In this document: positions 58,021-64,000 of the stretch, in pieces
Layout of the letters: each line of letters opens with the position of its first letter
Position numbering within the stretch: position 1 is the stretch's first letter
Assembly (NCBI RefSeq): GCF_001597745.1
Contig: NZ_LUHJ01000050.1
Coordinates: forward strand, 160,697 to 224,696
Direction: 5' to 3'
DNA from: Anabaena sp. 4-3
Lineage (GTDB): Bacteria > Cyanobacteriota > Cyanobacteriia > Cyanobacteriales > Nostocaceae
DNA: 64,000 nucleotides
The notes under the pieces: model-generated
Seen by the model: the letters and a program-made list of their open reading frames with translations, nothing else
Databases searched by the model: none
What the model was told of the DNA's origin: nothing
Program-made: the position numbers and the translations under genes

Positions 58021-60150
58021 ATGCTGGGCAATACACTTGTGGGAAGATACCAAATTATCAGCCTCTTGGGAGGTGGGGGATTTGGTGAAACTTTTGTGGC
58101 TTGTGATACTCAATTACCTGGTTCACCTCAGTGTGTTGTCAAAAAACTCAAACCCCAAGCTAATGATCCGAATACTCTAGAAATTGCTAGGCGTTTATTT
58201 GATACAGAAGCCCAAGTTTTGTATAAATTAGGCAATTATGACCGGATTCCTCAGCTTTTAGCTTATTTTGAGGAAAATGCTTCATTTTATCTAGTACAAG
58301 AATTGATTTCCGGCCATGACCTGAGTCAAGAGTTAACACCAGGACGGACTTTTACGCAAGCGGATGTAACAATATTGTTACAAGAAATTCTGACAATTTT
58401 AGAATTTGTCCACCAACAAAATGTCATCCACCGTGATATCAATCCGCGTAATTTACTCAGGCGAGATGATGGCAAGTTAATTTTAATTGATTTTGGTGCA
58501 GTCAAACAAATCACTACGCAAATAGCCACTACAGGACAAAATCAGCCGACAGTTGTTATCGGTACACCTGGTTATATCCCCGGCGAACAAGCACAAGGAA
58601 GTCCTCAATTTAGCAGTGATATCTATGCGGTGGGAATAGTTGCCATTCAAGCACTGACTGGTTTATTACCCAGTCAACTAGAACGAGATGCAGATACTAA
58701 TGAGATTATCTGGCAAAGTCACGCCAATGTCACACCAGAGTTTGCTAAATTCATTGACAAAATGGTGTGTTATGATTTTCGCCACCGTTACCCATCAGCT
58801 ACAGCCGCATTACAAGCACTGACAGAATTAAACAAACCACCCTCTCATACTCTGGCGGTATTTCCGACTTTACCACCACAAAAAGTTAAGTTAGTAAAAA
58901 ATAAAAAAAGTATCTTACTTAAGTTGTTATTGGCAACTATCTTAATTAGTGCTACGGCTGTGGCTGCTATTTTTATTATTAACAGTGTCAATAGTAATAA
59001 TGCTACAGAATTGTCTAAACAAGGTAATATATTATTTGAATTGCAACGCTATGAAGATGCTTTGGCAGCTTATGAACAGGCGGTAAATATTAGACCTGAC
59101 TATGCTCAAGGTTGGAATGGTAAGGGTAGAACTTTAGCTAAATTAAAGCAATATGAAGCAGCACTAACAGCTTATGACACTGCTATTCAACTCCAGCCGA
59201 ATTATGTGGAAGCTTGGAGAGGTCGAGGTTTTGTGTTGCAAAATCTCCGGCGATATACAGAAGCGATCGCCTCTTTTGATAAGGCTTTACAACTTAATAA
59301 TAACTACCCGGAAGTGTGGAATGCTCAAGGTGAAACTTACAGCAATTTAAAACAATATAATAATGCCATAGCAGCTTATGAGCAAGCCATTGAATTGCAA
59401 CCAGAGAATTATACAGTGTGGTATAATAAAGGGTTAGCACTGCAAAATTTGCAACTGTACGAAGATGCGATCGCCGCTTTTAAACAGGCAGTAAAAATTA
59501 AACCAGACTATGAACGAGCATGGTATAACTTAGGCAATGCCCAGGTTAATGTGAATCGCTATGAAGACGCGATTAATGCTTATGAAAAAACTGTACAATA
59601 CAATCCCAAACATTATGCAGCTTGGTTAGCTAAAGGTAATATTTTGATTGCTTTGCGGCGTTATCCAGACGCAGGGGAAGCATTCAATCAAGTGATTAAA
59701 GCTAATAGCAATAATTATCAAGCCTGGTATGGGCGAGGTTGGGCGTTACATCAAAGTCAACGGTTTACAGAAGCGATAGAAGCTTATAAAAAAGCGGCAA
59801 GAATTCAGCCGAATAATTACCAAGTTTGGTATGCTTTGGGGAATTCTCAATATAATTTACAACAATATGAGCAAGCGATCGCCTCCTATAGTCAGGCGGT
59901 ACGCCACCAGCCAAATCATTCTGAAAGTTGGTATAGTCGGGGCAATGCCTACTTGAGTTTAAAAAAATATCGAGAGGCGATCGCATCTTATGAGCAAGCT
60001 ATCAAATACAAACCCAATGATCAAGCGGCGATAAATGCGCGTAATGCCGCACAATCACAACTACAAGCTGAAACACCCCAACCTGTAGTCATCCCAACTA
60101 TACCTAGTCCACAGTTTTCTATTCCCACACCAGAAAATGAATCCAATTAA
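58021..60150 (+). CDS. Membrane-anchored serine/threonine kinase with ten TPRs
   Basis: The 709-residue protein has an N-terminal kinase domain (GGGGFGETF, the VVKK lysine, HRDINPRN near residue 137, LIDFGAVKQ, and GTPGYIPGEQ in the activation segment), one membrane span at about residues 297-320, ten 34-residue tetratricopeptide repeats and a short Pro-rich tail. The TPR part should be on the far side of the membrane. The catalytic loop Lys of HRDxKPxN is Asn here, which may weaken catalysis. The ATG at 58021 is used. The repeats are diverged, unlike those of the kinase at 10329. Confidence 0.92.
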   Translation: MLGNTLVGRYQIISLLGGGGFGETFVACDTQLPGSPQCVVKKLKPQANDPNTLEIARRLFDTEAQVLYKLGNYDRIPQLLAYFEENASFYLVQELISGHDLSQELTPGRTFTQADVTILLQEILTILEFVHQQNVIHRDINPRNLLRRDDGKLILIDFGAVKQITTQIATTGQNQPTVVIGTPGYIPGEQAQGSPQFSSDIYAVGIVAIQALTGLLPSQLERDADTNEIIWQSHANVTPEFAKFIDKMVCYDFRHRYPSATAALQALTELNKPPSHTLAVFPTLPPQKVKLVKNKKSILLKLLLATILISATAVAAIFIINSVNSNNATELSKQGNILFELQRYEDALAAYEQAVNIRPDYAQGWNGKGRTLAKLKQYEAALTAYDTAIQLQPNYVEAWRGRGFVLQNLRRYTEAIASFDKALQLNNNYPEVWNAQGETYSNLKQYNNAIAAYEQAIELQPENYTVWYNKGLALQNLQLYEDAIAAFKQAVKIKPDYERAWYNLGNAQVNVNRYEDAINAYEKTVQYNPKHYAAWLAKGNILIALRRYPDAGEAFNQVIKANSNNYQAWYGRGWALHQSQRFTEAIEAYKKAARIQPNNYQVWYALGNSQYNLQQYEQAIASYSQAVRHQPNHSESWYSRGNAYLSLKKYREAIASYEQAIKYKPNDQAAINARNAAQSQLQAETPQPVVIPTIPSPQFSIPTPENESN

Positions 60151-60224
60151 ACTCAGGTGGGCAATACAGAACATTTGTTCAAACCTTGATTTTTTCTTTG
60201 TGGACATTTGCCCACCCTACGGTT

Positions 60225-61409
60225 CTAAAAAACTCCCAGTTTATCAACTTTTTCCCAAGGTAAATCTATATCATCTCTACCCACATGACCATAAGCTGCA
60301 AGTTTGCGATAAAACCCTCCTTTTACTAATGAAGGTAAATGTCTTAAATTAAATTGTTTCAAAATCCCAGCCAAGCGAAAATCAAAATACTTTTCTAATA
60401 AAATCGTGATTTCTTCATCAGATATTTTACCAGTACCAAAAGTTTCTACTTGCACACTCACCGGGCGAGACAAGCCAATAGAATAACTTAACTGTACCTC
60501 ACATTCATCAGCGAGGTTAGCCGCCACTACATTTTTAGCAGCATAACGAGCCGCATAGGCTCCTACTCTATCAATTCTAATCGGGTCTTTACCACTTAAA
60601 GCCGAACCACTATGTTTAGAATATTCCCCATAGGTATCTATAGCATTTTTCCTACCTGTTAAACCAGAATGTACCGCAGGCCCGCCAATAATAAAAGGCC
60701 CATCAGGGTTAATAAATATTCTAGTTTGAGCATCCGGTTTAATATCTTCCTGTTCAAACACCGGAAAAATCACAGTTTCTCGAATATCATCTTGTAATTG
60801 TTTTAAATCAGGTTTAGAGCGTTTGTTTTGACTGGCAATAACTGTAATACTATGGATTCTATAAGGGCGACGATTGCGATATTCTACTCCTACTTGAGTT
60901 TTACCATCAGGTGTCAGGTAATCCAGAATATTTTTATTTCTCACTTCACTCATTTTTCTGGCTAACTTGTGCGCCAACCAGATAGGCAAAGGCATGAGTG
61001 TTGAGGTTTGATTACAAGCAAAACCAAAAACTGTAGCTTGGTTAGTTACAGTAATTTTTTCGATTTCTGCATCTGATAATTTTTGTTCATCAAATAAATG
61101 ATATTGCTCCGGTGGTAATTCTGTTAAGCTAGTTAAAACACTACAAGTTTTACCATTAAATTCTTTGTGGTCGTAGCCTACCTGAGCAATAACTTGTCTG
61201 GCTATGTTGGTAAAATCTACATTCGCGTTAGGTTCAAAGCGGGCAGCTAAAAAAACAATACCTGTAGCAACAGCGCACTCTGTAATTACTCTCGCAAAGG
61301 GGTCTTGTTGTAAAAAACGATCTACAATTGCATCACTAATCTGATCACACAGTTTATCAGGATGTCCCTCTGTGACAGATTCTGATGTAAACATGAAGTC
61401 TTTTTTCAT
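60225..61409 (-). CDS. Divergent MetK (S-adenosylmethionine synthetase) paralogue
   Basis: The fold is that of methionine adenosyltransferase: VTEGHPDKLCDQISDAIVD at the start, the late TGRKNAIDTYG, SGKDPIRIDRVGAYAARYAAKNVVAA and PWEKVD at the end, total 394 residues. But the signature GAGDQG, which carries a catalytic Asp, reads VTNQAT (about residues 120-125), and the usual VAGEITT region reads LAARFEPNAN. It is therefore a paralogue that may be slow or use another substrate; a canonical metK should exist elsewhere. Its ATG overlaps the stop of the upstream P-type ATPase by four bases. Confidence 0.88.
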   Translation of the reverse strand: MKKDFMFTSESVTEGHPDKLCDQISDAIVDRFLQQDPFARVITECAVATGIVFLAARFEPNANVDFTNIARQVIAQVGYDHKEFNGKTCSVLTSLTELPPEQYHLFDEQKLSDAEIEKITVTNQATVFGFACNQTSTLMPLPIWLAHKLARKMSEVRNKNILDYLTPDGKTQVGVEYRNRRPYRIHSITVIASQNKRSKPDLKQLQDDIRETVIFPVFEQEDIKPDAQTRIFINPDGPFIIGGPAVHSGLTGRKNAIDTYGEYSKHSGSALSGKDPIRIDRVGAYAARYAAKNVVAANLADECEVQLSYSIGLSRPVSVQVETFGTGKISDEEITILLEKYFDFRLAGILKQFNLRHLPSLVKGGFYRKLAAYGHVGRDDIDLPWEKVDKLGVF

Positions 61410-64000
61410 AATTCACCTTCTATTGGGTATTGAGAATTAGTAATTCTCCCCTGTTCCTCTGTTCCCCTGCTTAAGAGTTGCTTCCCAGTCCCCAGTACCC
61501 AATCCCCAGTCCCTTTTGTACTTTCATTTACTAACAAAGGCAGTACAGCACTAGCAGTAATAACAGCACCATCCATAAGATTAATTGGGGTAATTCTTAA
61601 CAGATTCCGCAGTGGTGGTATGGCGATCGCTAACAGTTGAATAGCAAAAGAACCTGTAATAGCAGCATTGAGATAAGGATTATTCGGCAGTTTTTCCTTG
61701 CTAAAGATGCTGTGAGTTTCGGAACGGCTGCTAATGGTGTGTAGTAGTTGGGCTGATGTCAAACTCATAAAGGCGATGGTGTTCGCCCTGGGTGTCATAC
61801 CATATCTCATCAGACTGTAACCGTAGGCGGCGAGGGTGGTAGTCGAGATAACGGCGGATTCAAACGTAATTCTGCCAAAGTCGGACTTTTTGATAATTGG
61901 TTCTTCTGGGTTGCGGGGAGGTTGGCTTAAGACTTCCGGTTCTGGTGCTTCCATTGCGAGGGATAAACCAGGGAAGATGTCTGTTACTAAGTTCAACCAC
62001 AATAATTGAATCGCATTCAAGGGTTCGCCTATACCCACGGCGGTGGCGATAGTCATCACCATGATTTCACTCAGGTTAGTGGCTAGCAGGAAATGGACTG
62101 ATTTACGGATGTTGTTGTAAATTGTTCTGCCCCGACTGACGGCGATAATCATGGTTTCGAGTCTGTCGTCTTCTAAGACGATATCTGCTACCTCACGGGC
62201 GACATCTGTACCACCTTTACCCATTGCGACACCCACTTGGGCAGCTTTTAAGGCGGGTGCGTCGTTAATGCCATCGCCTGTCATGGCGACAACTTTACCC
62301 GCGCCTTGCAATGCTTGGACGATTTGCAGTTTGTTGCTGGGGCTGATGCGGGCAAATACGTCTACTTTGTCGCTGAGGGCGGTTAAGGCTTCCGGGGTGA
62401 GGTTGTTGAGGTTGGTGGAGTCGAGTATTTCTAGTTGGAGGTTGCGGTTTAATTCTAATTCTTTAGCGATCGCATAGGCGGTAGGACTTTGATCGCCGGT
62501 AATCATCACGGTATCGATGCCGGCGGTATGGAAGTCGGCAATTAAGGCTTTCGCGCCTTTTCTAATCGGATCTGCCATTCCTACCAAACCCAACCAAATC
62601 AAATCAGATTCATAATGATTACCGTTGCCATTGTGGTATTCACTGATATGTCTATAGGCTATCCCCAAGACTCGCAATGCTTTACCAGCCATGCGATCGT
62701 TTTCAATTTCAATTGTCCGCCTTGCTTCTTCATCGAAAGGTACTACTTGACCATTTTTGATCTTACTTTGGCATAGTTGCACTACTTCGGCAGGGCTACC
62801 TTTAACCGCGACAAATTTATCTTGATTATGAGTCTGGTGAATTGTACTCATAATGTTGCGGTTTTCTGAACGGAGGTTAGTTTGTAATAAGGGATACTTC
62901 TCTCTGAGGGCGATCGCATCCACTCCCGCCGCGATCGCCATGTAAATCAGCGCATTTTCGGTAGCTGAACCTGTAACAGCATATTCCCCTTCTGTAGATT
63001 TACTGATTTCACTTTCATTACACAACACCGCTACATGAATCAATTTGATTAATTCATCATCACCGTAGGGGTTAATATTTTGCTTTCCATGTAGAAAGTC
63101 ACCATCTAATACTTGAATTTGTCGAGAATTGGCGTGAATTTCCACCACGGACATTTTATTTTCGGTAATTGTCCCGGTTTTATCCATGCAAATTGTCTGC
63201 ACCGAACCCAAAGCTTCCACGGCGGCGAGACTCCGCACTAAAACGTTATTCTTCCGCATATCGCGGATACCTAAAGCTAAGGTAGTAGTCGCAATTGTCG
63301 GTAATCCTTCGGGAACAGCAGCCACAGCTAGGGATATAGATGATTTCAACATCTGCACTAAGCCATATCCCCGTAAAACTCCCATACCAAACACTAAACC
63401 ACAAATCCCCATACTGATCACTACCAGTTGTCCGCCTACTTCGTCTAGCTGTCTGGCGAGGGGGGTTTCTGTGGCTTTGGCTTCGCCTACTAGCTGTTGA
63501 ATTTTACCCATTTCCGTATAGGTGCCGGTGGCTACCACTGCCGCCAATCCCTGACCACCTGTGATATAAGTACCTTTGTAGGCCATGTTGAAGCGATCGC
63601 CTAACGGTACATCTTCACCCTTCAAGAATGCGGTACTTTTATTAATCGGGATACTCTCACCAGTCAAAGCCGACTCATCAATACTTAAATTATCGGCGGC
63701 AATTAGTCGCGCATCAGCCGCCAAATAATTTCCGGGTTTGAGAACTAAAATATCACCTACAGCTACATTTTCTATGGATATTTCAATTTGCTTACCATCT
63801 CTAATCACGCAAGCAGAAGTTTGCTGATGATGTTTGAGAGAGTTAATGATTCTTTCTGACTGACTTTCCGTCACATAACCAATAACTGCATTTAGTCCCA
63901 CCACACCTAAAATTACCACAGCATCAACCAATCCCCCCGTAAACAGCGACACCCCAGCCGCCACACCCAGCAAAGCCACAGGTAAGGATTTAAACTGTTC
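61406..64000 (-). CDS. P2-type cation-transporting ATPase, N-terminus outside the window
   Basis: This pump is like the PMCA/SERCA or PMA-type ATPases, probably Ca2+ or another cation. The frame is open to the right edge (reading EQFKSLPVALLG before GVSLFTG), so the start is missing. Motifs are TGES (ALTGESIPI), the phosphorylation site MDKTGTITENKM, KGSPAE for nucleotide binding, and MTGDGINDAPALKAAQVG; six C-terminal spans follow. The last 35 or so residues ([14 protein letters not shown] onward) are encoded by heptamer repeat DNA and are not part of the conserved protein. The stop overlaps the metK-like start. Confidence 0.92.
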   Translation of the reverse strand, partial: EQFKSLPVALLGVAAGVSLFTGGLVDAVVILGVVGLNAVIGYVTESQSERIINSLKHHQQTSACVIRDGKQIEISIENVAVGDILVLKPGNYLAADARLIAADNLSIDESALTGESIPINKSTAFLKGEDVPLGDRFNMAYKGTYITGGQGLAAVVATGTYTEMGKIQQLVGEAKATETPLARQLDEVGGQLVVISMGICGLVFGMGVLRGYGLVQMLKSSISLAVAAVPEGLPTIATTTLALGIRDMRKNNVLVRSLAAVEALGSVQTICMDKTGTITENKMSVVEIHANSRQIQVLDGDFLHGKQNINPYGDDELIKLIHVAVLCNESEISKSTEGEYAVTGSATENALIYMAIAAGVDAIALREKYPLLQTNLRSENRNIMSTIHQTHNQDKFVAVKGSPAEVVQLCQSKIKNGQVVPFDEEARRTIEIENDRMAGKALRVLGIAYRHISEYHNGNGNHYESDLIWLGLVGMADPIRKGAKALIADFHTAGIDTVMITGDQSPTAYAIAKELELNRNLQLEILDSTNLNNLTPEALTALSDKVDVFARISPSNKLQIVQALQGAGKVVAMTGDGINDAPALKAAQVGVAMGKGGTDVAREVADIVLEDDRLETMIIAVSRGRTIYNNIRKSVHFLLATNLSEIMVMTIATAVGIGEPLNAIQLLWLNLVTDIFPGLSLAMEAPEPEVLSQPPRNPEEPIIKKSDFGRITFESAVISTTTLAAYGYSLMRYGMTPRANTIAFMSLTSAQLLHTISSRSETHSIFSKEKLPNNPYLNAAITGSFAIQLLAIAIPPLRNLLRITPINLMDGAVITASAVLPLLVNESTKGTGDWVLGTGKQLLSRGTEEQGRITNSQYPIEGEL
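61418..61512. repeat. Heptamer repeat inside the 3' end of the ATPase gene
   Basis: TTGGGTATTG, CCCCTGTTCCTCTG and several CCCAGTCCCCAGT units lie within the last 100 bases of the ATPase reading frame. They extend it in frame up to the metK-like start. The array belongs to the same STRR family as those in the nif operon. Confidence 0.8.

Overview
The window reads as chromosome of a filamentous, heterocyst-forming cyanobacterium of the Nostoc/Anabaena group. The evidence is the minus-strand order nifB-fdxN-nifS-nifU-nifH, the many HIP1 octamers (GCGATCGC), heptanucleotide tandem repeats such as TTGGGTA and CCCCAGT in the gaps between genes, and cyanobacterial families such as 4-Cys/TPR serine/threonine kinases and the CoaR/CoaT cobalt pair. 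I saw no rRNA, tRNA, CRISPR array or transposase gene.

Layout. 1-6300 holds the nif cluster on the minus strand. nifB, fdxN, nifS and nifU look intact, but nifH stops after 145 codons at the left end, where the conserved sequence changes abruptly to AT-rich, non-nif DNA. This is what one boundary of a developmentally excised element would look like. 6.3-10.1 kb holds a GCS2-family ligase, an M20 amidohydrolase and a quinone oxidoreductase. 10.1-15.1 kb holds a tandem hairpin repeat, a zinc-ribbon/kinase/TPR protein and a three-gene cassette of unknown function. 15.4-23.5 kb holds a TPR protein, a class IV aminotransferase, ftsH, prmA and the divergent coaR/coaT pair. 23.7-35.5 kb holds psiE-like, nifV, hisC, a KGG stress protein, ligA, dus, a DUF2887/Rpn-like nuclease, dnaK and dapL. 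35.7-43.0 kb is an alpha-glucan/trehalose operon (glgX-treZ-treY plus an odd thioredoxin-like gene). 43.8-49.0 kb holds an SDR / hydrolase / unknown-protein operon, a stress protein and a cation antiporter, followed by a TreS-maltokinase fusion. 53-58 kb holds a probable purine/ureide pair, a small lipoprotein, a VOC-like protein, a membrane protein and a rhomboid without catalytic residues. 58-64 kb holds a second kinase-TPR protein, a divergent MetK paralogue and a P2-type cation ATPase that runs off the right edge.

Working together. NifB, FdxN, NifS, NifU and NifH supply and assemble nitrogenase clusters, and NifV (20 kb away) makes homocitrate for FeMo-co. GlgX, TreZ, TreY and TreS-Mak link glycogen to trehalose and maltose phosphate, a desiccation and osmotic stress theme echoed by the KGG and stress-protein genes. 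CoaR and CoaT form a self-contained cobalt efflux switch.

The main items for a second look are the interrupted nifH; a 9-bp motif repeated upstream of nifB and nifH; two homologous hairpin-forming heptamer arrays inside the nif operon; the unknown cassette at 12.6-15.1 kb; the MetK paralogue that has lost its GAGDQG motif; and the pseudo-rhomboid.
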